This document shows positions 7,980 through 16,263 of a stretch of DNA of 64,000 nt, piece by piece; the stretch's first letter is position 1; each line of letters opens with the position of its first letter. Source of the DNA: Burkholderia cenocepacia (GTDB taxonomy: Bacteria; Pseudomonadota; Gammaproteobacteria; Burkholderiales; Burkholderiaceae); assembly GCF_014211915.1 (NCBI RefSeq), contig NZ_CP060039.1, positions 1,364,001-1,428,000 on the forward strand. The letters are read 5' to 3'. Below the pieces are notes generated by a model that saw only the letters and a program-made list of their open reading frames with translations, was not told where the DNA came from and did no database searches. The position numbers were made by a program, and so were the translations under genes.

Positions 7980-9515
7980 GTCGTTCTCCAGAAGGTGGGG
8001 CGTGCGGCGCCTGGCGGCGGCCTCCATGTTACGCGGCGGCGCGCGCATGCAGCAATGATCGCGGATCGTTCGCTCACGCGGAACCGGGAGTCGCCCGGGG
8101 GCGTCGCCAGCCGGCGGCGGCGCGGCTTGCGCGCGTGCCGGCGGGCTGCCGGCGCCGGGCGGGCCCGCCGCCGCGTCCTGGTCGTGCGCGGTGAGCCGTT
8201 CGCGCACGAAGCCGATGTGCTCGCGCAGTACGTAGAACTGACCGGCGTACGCGAGCGGCATCTTCATCCGGTTCACGGCTTCCTCGATGTCGTCGAGCTG
8301 GTCGAGCAACTGCACGCGCTCCTCGGCCGTATGTTCGCCGAGCGCGCTGCGTTCGAGCGCGATCAGCGCGCCGTACCAGCGGTAGATGCGCGAGCGCACG
8401 CGCCAGCCGTACAGCGACGGCACGAGCCGCAGCCCGGGAATCAGCACGACGATCAGCGGTACCAGCACGACCAGCAGCCGGTCGACCAGGCTCGCGACCC
8501 AGAACGGCAGCCGCCGGTACAGGAAGGTCTTGCCCGACTTGTAATAGCGCGACGCGTCGTCGGACAGCGGGAAGCCGCGCGTGACCGGCGACGGGAATTC
8601 GCCCGCGTGCTGCAGGATCGTCGCGTGGCCGTGCACTTCGCGCGCGGCCTCGATCAGCAGGTCGGACAGCGCGGGGTGCAGCGAGTCGCGCGCGACGAGT
8701 TCGATCGTCGGCGCGACCGTGTGGATATCGGCGGGCGGCAGGTTGAGGCCGAGATCGTAGACGCCCATCGGCAGCGTGATCGCGGTCAGGTACGGAAAGC
8801 GCCGCGCGTACGCCTCGGCCTGCGTGAACGAATACACGTGCACGCCCGGCGCGCGGAACAGCTTCGCCATCACCGGGATCTGCGTCGAATCGCCGGACAG
8901 GAAGGCCGCGTCGATCTTGCCGTCGAGCAGCGCGGTCGCCGCGTCCTCGCCGGCGGTCGGCAGGAGCGCGGTCGGGCCGCCCGGCACGATGCCGTTCATC
9001 TTCAGCAGCGCGAGGCTCAGTTCGCGCGCGCCGCTGCCTTCCGCACCGAGCGCGAGCCGCTTGCCCTTGAAGTCGGACAGGCGCGCGACGACCGGGCCGC
9101 GGTACATGATCGCGAGCGGCACGTAGCCGATGCTGCCGAGCGACACCAGATGCTCGTCACGTTCCTTCGGGCCGATGCCGCTCTGCACGAATCCGACGTC
9201 GACCGGCGCGTTCGGATTCGACAGCCGCGCGAGGTTCTGCGCGGAACCTTCGGACGATTGAACGTCGAGCGTGACGCCGTTTTTAGCGAGAATCGTCTTG
9301 TACTTCTGCGCGGCGTTCCAGTACGTGCTGCCGGGCGGCCCGGACGAGATCACGAGCGTGGACGGCGGCGCCGGCTGGATCAGCTTGACCGCGAGCCAGA
9401 CGGCCGCGCCGGCGAGCAGCACGGTCGGGCCGATCGACAGCGCGAGGTCGCGCCAGGAGACGGCGACAAAGCGGGCGAGGATGCGGCGCGGCGGGCGAGG
9501 GCGGGCAGGCTTCAT
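7341..9515 (-). CDS. TAXI-family TRAP solute-binding protein, in frame with the isomerase
   Basis: The open frame from the ATG at 9515 runs 724 codons. Residues 1-40 hold an N-terminal membrane anchor (LSIGPTVLLAGAAVWLAV). Then comes a TAXI (TRAP-associated extracytoplasmic immunogenic protein) domain: VISSGPPGSTYWNAAQ, DVGFVQSGIG, GAEGSGARELSLALLKMNG. A second hydrophobic stretch near residue 350 (LLVVLVPLIVVLIPGL) and an alpha-helical tail follow, the usual layout of the two-TM TAXI proteins. About 60 Ala/Pro-rich residues then lead with no stop into the isomerase at residue 513. A stop near residue 455 would be expected. Either a real fusion or a lost stop. Confidence 0.75.
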   Translation of the reverse strand: MKPARPRPPRRILARFVAVSWRDLALSIGPTVLLAGAAVWLAVKLIQPAPPSTLVISSGPPGSTYWNAAQKYKTILAKNGVTLDVQSSEGSAQNLARLSNPNAPVDVGFVQSGIGPKERDEHLVSLGSIGYVPLAIMYRGPVVARLSDFKGKRLALGAEGSGARELSLALLKMNGIVPGGPTALLPTAGEDAATALLDGKIDAAFLSGDSTQIPVMAKLFRAPGVHVYSFTQAEAYARRFPYLTAITLPMGVYDLGLNLPPADIHTVAPTIELVARDSLHPALSDLLIEAAREVHGHATILQHAGEFPSPVTRGFPLSDDASRYYKSGKTFLYRRLPFWVASLVDRLLVVLVPLIVVLIPGLRLVPSLYGWRVRSRIYRWYGALIALERSALGEHTAEERVQLLDQLDDIEEAVNRMKMPLAYAGQFYVLREHIGFVRERLTAHDQDAAAGPPGAGSPPARAQAAPPPAGDAPGRLPVPRERTIRDHCCMRAPPRNMEAAARRRTPHLLENDMTTGLDTAQPAWFFDFVSPFSYLLLEQHDKWPDVPFVPVPVSLSDLQRHWGQRPTADVPAKRVFTYRHALFRAEQLGIRFKMPPAHPFDSDKVLRLAIALRADIVTVLEMFRFIWREGNDPSTPEGFAALCERVGVGHGDELIEFEETAAQLTRNTTDAIALGVFGVPTFWMNQQLFWGEDALPMVLYCARTPNWLESREVKRISTLPKGRA

Positions 9516-9948
9516 GGGGTTGGCGGATGACGCTGGCGTGACGCATCGGTGACGGTCGTCGCGGGACGACGTGGAGTCTCGCGGCGATGGTACCCGGTTT
9601 CCCCGCGCCTGCGCGAGTGGGGGGCGGTATTGCACCGCGGCACCGGGATGGCGGCCACCACCCCCGCGTCAAAAGCTTTGCGCTTCGGCGGGCACTGGAT
9701 TACATTGTGCGACGCAGCCGCGCCCGATTCGCGCGCGACCCGGCACGTCATCAGACCGGGCGCGTCCGGCCGGCGGCTGTCCGGCCCGGCCGGCCCGCTT
9801 TCGCGTGCGCCGGCCGCCGGCCCGTGACGCCTCTCTCGTATCGCCGTGGAAAACACCGGCTGTCCCGCCCGTTCGCGCGCGGGCCGGCTGTTTTTGGGGG
9901 TATTCGGCCGTACTGTGCACGGCCGTTCCGGAGTGATAAGGAGATAGC
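9516..9948. other. Intergenic region between TAXI gene and BON gene
   Basis: This 433-bp gap separates divergent genes. It is GC-rich, with an imperfect hairpin followed by GTTTTTG at about 9855-9896 that could be a terminator or leader structure. I see no gene. Confidence 0.4.
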
Positions 9949-10314
9949 ATGAAGTCGATCGTGTTGAGAGCGTTGGGTGTCGCCGCCGTGGCGGCCTGTC
10001 TGTCGGGCAGCGTGTATGCGCAGTCGAGCGACGCAGCGGCCACGGAAGCGCCGGCGGCGGCGAGCAGCGCGCCGAAGGCCGCCGCGAAAACCGCGAAGAA
10101 GGCGAACCGCAAGCTCGGCTACGCGGTGCGCAAGGCCATTACGAAGGCAGGCGGCATCGACGTGGCGAACATCGTCGTGCGTTCGAAGGGCGGCGCGATC
10201 TCGCTGGAGGGCACGGTGCCCGACCAGGCACAGATCGACAAGGCGGAAGAGGCGGCGAAGAGCGTGAAGGGCGTGACGTCGGTCACGAACAAGCTGACGG
10301 TTCAGCAGCAGTAA
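9949..10314 (+). CDS. BON domain protein, exported
   Basis: A 121-aa periplasmic protein. A Sec signal peptide ends in SGSVYA-QS (cleavage near residue 24), followed by an Ala/Lys-rich linker and one BON domain from about residue 50: the AITKAGGIDVANIVVRSKGGAISLEGTVPDQ core and VKGVTSVTNKL. BON domains bind phospholipid or envelope partners, as in OsmY. A strong AAGGAGATAG site lies just before the ATG. It is a single-gene unit ended by a hairpin. Confidence 0.88.
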   Translation: MKSIVLRALGVAAVAACLSGSVYAQSSDAAATEAPAAASSAPKAAAKTAKKANRKLGYAVRKAITKAGGIDVANIVVRSKGGAISLEGTVPDQAQIDKAEEAAKSVKGVTSVTNKLTVQQQ

Positions 10315-10358
10315 CGCCGGGCGGCGGCGCGCGAGCGCCGCGTGCGCCCGTTTTCAGG

Positions 10359-10385
10359 CGGGCCCCGGCATGCCGGGGCCCGTTT
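10359..10385 (+). terminator. Terminator after BON gene
   Basis: A 24-bp perfect palindrome (10359-10382, GC-rich, centre GCATGC) is followed by TTT. Strong stem, short T run. Confidence 0.7.
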
Positions 10386-10452
10386 GCGCTTCAGAGGCCG
10401 AACGCCGCGCGCGACGCGGCGGCGGACCGATAACGATATCGAGGGGGCGGCG

Positions 10453-12543
10453 ATGACGAAACTCGGGTGGGGCAGGCGGGTGGTGTGGGGGGCGGCGCTG
10501 GCCGCGGTCGCGATGCTCGGCGCGTGCAACGGCGACGAGTCGGCCGAGCGCAACCGGTTGCCCGGCTTCGTGTCCGGCAGCGTGCGCACGACGGCCTACG
10601 ACGGCGCGAGCGACGACCTGCTGACGGCCGGCCTCGGCAAGACCGGCCTCGCGGCGGCGACTGCGCCCGGGTTCGCGAACCCGTCGCGGCCGACCAGCGC
10701 CGAATTGCGCCGTCTCGCCATCTGGTCGAACTATCGCGCGCTCGTCGACATGAGCGCGAATGGCGGCTACGGCCGCTTCTGGGGGCCGAACGTCGACCTC
10801 GACGGCAACGACACGCTCGGCGAAGGCAAGATCCCCGGCACCGAATATCTCGCGTACGCCGACGACGGCAGCGGCAGCAAGAACGTCACGCTGCTCGTGC
10901 AGGTGCCCGCGAGCTTCAACCCCGCGCAACCGTGCATCGTCACGGCGACGTCGTCGGGCTCGCGCGGCGTGTACGGCGCGATTTCCGCGGCCGGCGAGTG
11001 GGCGCTCAAGCGCGGCTGCGCGGTGGCCTACAACGACAAGGGCGGCGGCAACGGCGCGCACGAGCTCGGTTCCGACACAGTCACGCTGATCGACGGCACG
11101 CTTGCCAACGCGGTGCTGGCCGGCACCGCGAGCCTGTTCACCGCGAACGTGACGAGCGGCGATCTCGCCGCATTCAACAGCCGCTTCCCGAACCGTTATG
11201 CGTTCAAGCATGCACATTCGCAGCAGAACCCCGAGCAGGACTGGGGGCGCGTGACGCTGCAGTCGGTCGAATTCGCGTACTGGGCGCTCAACGAGCAGTT
11301 CGGACCGGTGATCGACGGCGCGCGTCACGGCGTGCGCTATCGCGCGGGCGACATCACGACGATCGCCGCGTCGGTCAGCAATGGCGGCGGCGCGTCGCTC
11401 GCTGCCGCCGAACAGGACAATCGGGGCTGGATTACCGCGGTCGTGGTCGGCGAGCCGCAGATCAACGTGCGGATGGCGCCGAATGCGGTGGTCCGCGCGG
11501 GCGGCCAGCCGGTGCCGTCGTTCGGCCGGCCGCTGGCCGATTACGCGACGCTCGCGAACCTGCTGGAACCGTGCGCGGCCGCGTCGGCGTCGCTCGCCGG
11601 TGCGCCGTACCTGAGCGCGCTGCCGGCCACGACCACGCAGTCGATCCGCACGCAGCGCTGCGCGACGCTCGCCGCGGCCGGGCTGGTGGCAGGCGCCGAC
11701 ACGCAGAGCCAGGCGGCCGACGCGCTCGCGCAACTTCACGCGGCCGGCTATCTGGCCGATTCCGACCTGCTGCAGGCGCCGATGTGGGATTCGCAGGCCA
11801 TTCCAGCGATCGCGGTCACCTATGCGAACGCATACACGCGCTCGCGCGTCACCGACAACCTGTGCAACTTCAGCTTCGCGACGACGAACCCGGCGACGGG
11901 CGCGGTCGCGGCGCCCGCCGCATCGCCGATGCCGAGCGTGTTCGGCGTCGGCAACGGCGTGCCGCCGACCGCCGGCATCAATCTGGTGTTCAACGACGGC
12001 GCGGGCACCGACCACCGGCTTGCGACGCCCGATGCAAGCTTCGCGGGCGCGCTGTGCCTGCGCCAGCTGTGGACCAACGGGATGCTCGGGATGCCCGCGA
12101 ACGTCGACGCGGTGCGCGTGAACGCGAACCTGCACGGCAAGCCGGCGATCATCGTGCAGGGTCGCAGCGATGCGCTCGTACCGGTGAACCATGCGTCGCG
12201 CGCGTACGTCGCGCAGAACGGCATCAGCGAAGCCGGGCGCAGCCAGCTGGTGTTCTACGAAGTGACGAACGGCCAGCACTTCGACGCGTTCCTGTCGGTG
12301 CCGGGCTTGGACACGCGCTTCGTGCCGGTTCACTACTACAACGTGCAGGCGCTGAACCTGATGTGGCGGCATCTGAAGAACGGCGCGCCGCTGCCGCCGT
12401 CGCAGGTGATCCGCACGGTGCCGCGCGGCGGCACGCCGGGCGCCGCGCCCGCGCTGACGAGCGCGAACCTGCCGCCGATTTCGACCGCGCCGGGCGCGAA
12501 CGCGATTTCCGTCGGCGTCGGCACGATCGACGTGCCGCTCTGA
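10453..12543 (+). CDS. D-(-)-3-hydroxybutyrate oligomer hydrolase
   Basis: A 696-aa exported esterase of the 3HB-oligomer hydrolase family, which splits short 3-hydroxybutyrate oligomers from polyhydroxybutyrate breakdown to monomers. The N-terminus is a lipoprotein signal with lipobox LGAC (Cys about residue 24). Family blocks are present: TEYLAYADDGSG, TSSGSRGVYGA, GCAVAYNDKGGGNG, AASVSNGGGASL (the likely nucleophile serine in SVSNGG), and a C-terminal HFDAFLSVPG with the probable catalytic histidine. The frame is open from 10342; I chose 10453 because the lipoprotein signal begins there. Ends at a strong terminator. Confidence 0.88.
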   Translation: MTKLGWGRRVVWGAALAAVAMLGACNGDESAERNRLPGFVSGSVRTTAYDGASDDLLTAGLGKTGLAAATAPGFANPSRPTSAELRRLAIWSNYRALVDMSANGGYGRFWGPNVDLDGNDTLGEGKIPGTEYLAYADDGSGSKNVTLLVQVPASFNPAQPCIVTATSSGSRGVYGAISAAGEWALKRGCAVAYNDKGGGNGAHELGSDTVTLIDGTLANAVLAGTASLFTANVTSGDLAAFNSRFPNRYAFKHAHSQQNPEQDWGRVTLQSVEFAYWALNEQFGPVIDGARHGVRYRAGDITTIAASVSNGGGASLAAAEQDNRGWITAVVVGEPQINVRMAPNAVVRAGGQPVPSFGRPLADYATLANLLEPCAAASASLAGAPYLSALPATTTQSIRTQRCATLAAAGLVAGADTQSQAADALAQLHAAGYLADSDLLQAPMWDSQAIPAIAVTYANAYTRSRVTDNLCNFSFATTNPATGAVAAPAASPMPSVFGVGNGVPPTAGINLVFNDGAGTDHRLATPDASFAGALCLRQLWTNGMLGMPANVDAVRVNANLHGKPAIIVQGRSDALVPVNHASRAYVAQNGISEAGRSQLVFYEVTNGQHFDAFLSVPGLDTRFVPVHYYNVQALNLMWRHLKNGAPLPPSQVIRTVPRGGTPGAAPALTSANLPPISTAPGANAISVGVGTIDVPL

Positions 12544-12570
12544 CGGCGCCCGCCACGCGTTCTCCAGCAC

Positions 12571-12594
12571 GCCGGACCGTCGTCCGGCTTTTTT
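12571..12594 (+). terminator. Terminator after oligomer hydrolase
   Basis: A perfect 7-bp stem GCCGGAC / GTCCGGC with loop CGTC is followed by TTTTTT. Confidence 0.9.
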
Positions 12595-13157
12595 ATTGAC
12601 GTCGCCTGGAATCGGTCCCGTACGGCCTTTTATCCGAATAGCGAGCGCTGTAACAAATTATTACTTTACGGCGATAAATCCGGAACCTAATATGCGCCGG
12701 TATTTTCACTTAATTTAATAAATTCAGACGCGAGAATATTCCTTTCCGTTTAGTTAATCGATCCTTTCGATTTTATTCAATCGGCTCGAATCCCGGCTGA
12801 TCGCCGTTTCGCGATTAATCGGTATCTCGCCGAGGGGGATCGTTCGTCTATTCGAAGTGAAGACGCTTTGCCGGGCGGGCTTTGCGCGGCGTTCTTTTGT
12901 CCGTCTTTTTTGTTGTGCCTGCGAATCAACAGAATGAATCCGTATTGCAGCGAATCATTGAATTCTCGTTGGCAATGGAATTGATTCCATTGTGCGGTTG
13001 CAAAAAACATGGGTGGGTAAATCGTGCCGATCGGTATTCGCCGATCCGGTAAAAAACTCGGAGTGCGTCGCATAACGAATGCATTCCCGGTGCGGAGCGC
13101 CGGCGCAAATGATCCTTTGCGGCCGGCGGTATTTATCGTTCTGTTCGAGAGGCAATA
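12595..13157. other. AT-rich intergenic region upstream of the S10 peptidase
   Basis: About 560 bp, visibly poorer in G+C than the flanking genes, with runs such as TTAATTTAATAAATTC. It holds a perfect inverted repeat at 12973-12992 (9-bp arms CAATGGAAT / ATTCCATTG, 2-bp centre). Short open frames on the minus strand here (12777-13073, 12955-13167) show no family features. It probably holds the promoter and control region of the peptidase gene. Confidence 0.5.
12973..12992. repeat. Perfect 20-bp inverted repeat, operator-like
   Basis: Arms CAATGGAAT and ATTCCATTG around TG. It is 166 bp before the peptidase ATG and is not followed by a T run, so an operator is more likely than a terminator. 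Confidence 0.45.
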
Positions 13158-14990
13158 ATGACGACACGGAAGTCCTTGAAAGACGGTTTCGCGCTATTCG
13201 GAACGACCTTGAGCGTACCGCTCGCCGCCGCAGCGGCCGCGGCGCTGCTCGTCACGGGGTGCGGCGACGACGGGCCGAGCCCGAGCGCGTCGGCCGCCAC
13301 CGCGGCCGCGACGACCAGCGGCAGCACGTCGGCCGTCACCGACGCAACGACCGCCGCCGCGGCCGACCAGCCGTACGTCGACACCGACGTGTACGGCACC
13401 GGGCCGAACGACGCGGTCACGGATTCGACGGAAGGCGCCGCGGTCGTGCACCGCCAGGTCACGATCGGCGGCAAGACGATCAAGTACACGGCCACCACCG
13501 GCCACCTGACGACGATCGATCCGGTCACGTCGGCGCCGAACGCGAAGATGTTCTACGTCGCGTACACGCAGGACAATCCGGACCCGTCGAAGCCGCGTCC
13601 GGTCACGTTCTTCTACAACGGCGGCCCCGGTTCGTCGTCGGTCTACCTGCTGCTCGGCTCGTACGGGCCGAAGCGCCTGCAGTCGTCGTTCCCGAACTTC
13701 ACGCCGCCCGCGCCGTACAAGCTGCTCGACAACCCGGACAGCCTGCTCGACCGTACCGACCTGGTGTTCATCAACCCGGTCGGCACTGGTTATTCGACCG
13801 CGATCGCGCCGGCGAAGAACAAGGACTTCTGGGGCACCGACCAGGACGCGCGCTCGATCGACCGCTTCATTCAGCGCTACCTGACCAAGTACTCGCGCTG
13901 GAATTCACCGAAGTTCCTGTACGGCGAGTCGTACGGCACCGCGCGCAGCGCGGTCGTGTCGTGGGTGCTGCACGAGGACGGCATCGACCTGAACGGGATC
14001 ACGCTGCAGTCGTCGATCCTCGACTATGCGAACGCGCTGTCCGCGCCGGGCACGTTCCCGACGCTCGCGGCCGACGCGTTCTACTGGAAGAAGACGACGC
14101 TCAACCCGACGCCGACCGATCTCGACGCGTACATGGTCCAGGCCCGCAACTACGCGGACAACACGCTCGCGCCGCTCGCGCAGAAGCCGAACCCGCAGGA
14201 CGGCGGCTTCGTGAACGTGCGGCTGAACCTGAAGCTCGCGACCGCGCAGCAGATGGGCGCGTACATCGGCACGGACCCGACGTCGCTGATCCAGACCTTC
14301 GGCAACCCGGCCGCGCTCGGCAACGTGCCGTCGTCGGATGACAACCCGCCGTACACGTTCTTCCTGACGCTGGTGCCGGGCACGCAGATCGGCCAGTACG
14401 ACGGTCGCGCGAACTTCACGGGCAAGGGCATCGCGCCGTACATCCTGCCGAACTCGGGCAGCAACGATCCGTCGATCACGAACGTCGGCGGCGCGTACAC
14501 GGTGCTGTGGAACAGCTACATCAACACCGACCTCAAGTACACGTCGACGTCGTCGTTCGTGGACCTGAACGACCAGGTCTTCAACAACTGGGACTTCAGC
14601 CACATCGACCCGACCGGCGCGAACAAGGGTGGCGGCAATACGCTGTACACGGCCGGCGACCTGGCGTCGACGATGAGCGTGAACCCGGACCTGAAGGTGC
14701 TGTCGGCGAACGGCTATTTCGACGCCGTCACGCCGTTCCACCAGACGGAGCTGACGCTTGCGCAGATGCCGCTCGATCCGACGCTCAAGGCGCAGAACCT
14801 GACGATCAAGAACTACCCGTCGGGCCACATGATCTACCTGAACGACGCGTCGCGGACCGCGCTGAAGGGCGATCTCGCCAGCTTCTACGACGGTATCCTC
14901 GCGAACCGCACCGCGCTGCAGCGCGTGCTGAAACTGCAGGCGCGCACGCAGCAACTGAAGCAGCAGACACTGCAGCAGCAGGGGCAGTAA
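13158..14990 (+). CDS. S10 family serine carboxypeptidase, lipoprotein
   Basis: A 610-aa envelope peptidase of the carboxypeptidase-Y family, which removes C-terminal residues from peptides. The signal sequence ends at the lipobox LLVTGC (Cys about residue 35), then a Ser/Thr/Ala linker to about residue 75. S10 signatures: FFYNGGPGSSSVYLLLGSYGP (oxyanion region), the nucleophile in LYGESYGTARS (Ser about residue 258), the aspartate in SANGYFDAVTP and the histidine in YPSGHMIYL. The family is rare in bacteria but recurrent in Burkholderia. Single gene with its own terminator. Confidence 0.9.
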   Translation: MTTRKSLKDGFALFGTTLSVPLAAAAAAALLVTGCGDDGPSPSASAATAAATTSGSTSAVTDATTAAAADQPYVDTDVYGTGPNDAVTDSTEGAAVVHRQVTIGGKTIKYTATTGHLTTIDPVTSAPNAKMFYVAYTQDNPDPSKPRPVTFFYNGGPGSSSVYLLLGSYGPKRLQSSFPNFTPPAPYKLLDNPDSLLDRTDLVFINPVGTGYSTAIAPAKNKDFWGTDQDARSIDRFIQRYLTKYSRWNSPKFLYGESYGTARSAVVSWVLHEDGIDLNGITLQSSILDYANALSAPGTFPTLAADAFYWKKTTLNPTPTDLDAYMVQARNYADNTLAPLAQKPNPQDGGFVNVRLNLKLATAQQMGAYIGTDPTSLIQTFGNPAALGNVPSSDDNPPYTFFLTLVPGTQIGQYDGRANFTGKGIAPYILPNSGSNDPSITNVGGAYTVLWNSYINTDLKYTSTSSFVDLNDQVFNNWDFSHIDPTGANKGGGNTLYTAGDLASTMSVNPDLKVLSANGYFDAVTPFHQTELTLAQMPLDPTLKAQNLTIKNYPSGHMIYLNDASRTALKGDLASFYDGILANRTALQRVLKLQARTQQLKQQTLQQQGQ

Positions 14991-15026
14991 GCGTGGCGGG
15001 CGGCGGGTGCCGCCCCGGATGGACGA

Positions 15027-15060
15027 CAGCCCGATCGGCGCAGGCCGGTCGGGCTGTTTT
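15027..15060 (+). terminator. Terminator after S10 peptidase
   Basis: A 12-bp stem (15027-15038 with 15045-15056, one G-T pair) and loop CGCAGG are followed by TTTT. Confidence 0.85.
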
Positions 15061-15133
15061 GCTTTCGCAGCGGATGATGGCGCGGCGTGTCAGTGGCGCC
15101 GGCCGGAAATAGCCGCGGGGATGCGGCGCCCGC

Positions 15134-15922
15134 TTACGCCAGCACGAGCCGCACGCCGACCGCGACCAGGGTCGACGCGAGCAGGTTGCGCAGCAGCCGC
15201 TCGGGCGCGCGCGCCGACAGCAGGCTGCCGATCACGATGCCCGGCAGCGAACCGAGCAGCAGCGACAGCAGCATCGACCAGTCGACCGAGCCGAGCAGCC
15301 AGTGGCCCATGCCCGCGACCAGCGTGAGCGGCACCGCATGCGCGATGTCGGAACCGACGATGCGGGTCGTCGCGAGCAGCGGATACAGCAGCAGGAGCAC
15401 GGTGACGCCGATCGCGCCGGCGCCGACCGACGTCATCGACACGAGCACGCCGAGCACGGCGCCCGTCAGCACGGTCGACCACAGCGTGCGCGCGGGGCTC
15501 GGCGCGAGCGGGTTGCGGGCGGCGAACGCGGTCAGTTGAGGGCGGAAGATCAGCGCGAGCGACGTGAGCAGCAGCGCAACGCCCAGTACGAGCTGGATCA
15601 TCCGCGCGGTGCCCGGCGTGTTCATCCCGTGCGTATGCAGCCACCACAGCGTGAGCGCCGCGGCCGGCACGCTGCCCGCGGCGAGCCGGCCCGTGATGCG
15701 CCAGTCGATCGAGCCTTTCAGGCCGTGGACGAGCGTACCGGTGGCCTTGGTCGCGGCTGCGTACAGCAGGTCGGTGCCCACCGCCGTCGCGGGGTGGACG
15801 CCGAACAGCAGCACGAGAATCGGCGTCATCAACGAACCGCCGCCGACACCCGTCAGGCCGACGAGAACGCCGACGAACAGGCCGGACAGCGAGTACAGCA
15901 GATCGATATGGGGAAGCGACAT
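15134..15922 (-). CDS. TauE/SafE family permease
   Basis: A 262-aa inner-membrane protein with about eight hydrophobic segments in two halves. The family signature glycine-rich loops are present in both: VGLTGVGGGSLMTPIL (about residues 20-35) and SMTSVGAGAIGVTVLLL (about 160-176). Members are thought to export sulfite, sulfoacetate or other sulfonates, or act in sulfur assimilation; the substrate here is not evident. The ATG at 15922 starts MSLPHIDLLYS. Confidence 0.85.
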   Translation of the reverse strand: MSLPHIDLLYSLSGLFVGVLVGLTGVGGGSLMTPILVLLFGVHPATAVGTDLLYAAATKATGTLVHGLKGSIDWRITGRLAAGSVPAAALTLWWLHTHGMNTPGTARMIQLVLGVALLLTSLALIFRPQLTAFAARNPLAPSPARTLWSTVLTGAVLGVLVSMTSVGAGAIGVTVLLLLYPLLATTRIVGSDIAHAVPLTLVAGMGHWLLGSVDWSMLLSLLLGSLPGIVIGSLLSARAPERLLRNLLASTLVAVGVRLVLA

Positions 15923-16263
15923 CGGAGCAGGCGGTTATGCGGCGTTCGGCGGCGGCGCGCGGCCGCGGCGCGCGCATCAAAGTCCGCCATTGTCGCAAAA
16001 GTGACGCGTCAACGTACGACTGCGTTAAAAATCGGCCGGAGAGGCGCGCACGGCGGCGGCCGGCGGGACGTGAAACGGGCGTTTGAGCAGGGACGCGGCC
16101 GACGGTGATGATCGGCCCGAAAGCGGTGACGAATCGGGCTTAAACGGCGCGCGTCCGACGCGCATAAAAAAGAGGCGCGACAGCGCGTGCCCTGATCCGA
16201 TGCCGGTTCTCGGTTCTCGGTTCTCGGTTCTCGGTTCTCGGCTCCCGGTTCCCCCGCCGACGG
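15923..16263. other. Intergenic region with heptamer repeat
   Basis: A 341-bp gap between two leftward genes. It contains the heptanucleotide array at 16205-16253 directly beyond the stop of the DHA2 pump gene and presumably the TauE promoter. No gene seen. Confidence 0.5.
16205..16253. repeat. Heptanucleotide tandem repeat (GGTTCTC)n
   Basis: Five perfect GGTTCTC units are followed by two variant units (GGCTCCC, GGTTCCC), 49 bp in all. It lies 11 bp past the stop of the efflux pump gene, in non-coding DNA. Likely variable in copy number between strains. Confidence 0.9.

Noticed and set aside
12777..13167. Short minus-strand frames before the S10 gene
   Set aside because: Low-complexity translations in AT-rich non-coding DNA with no start signals.
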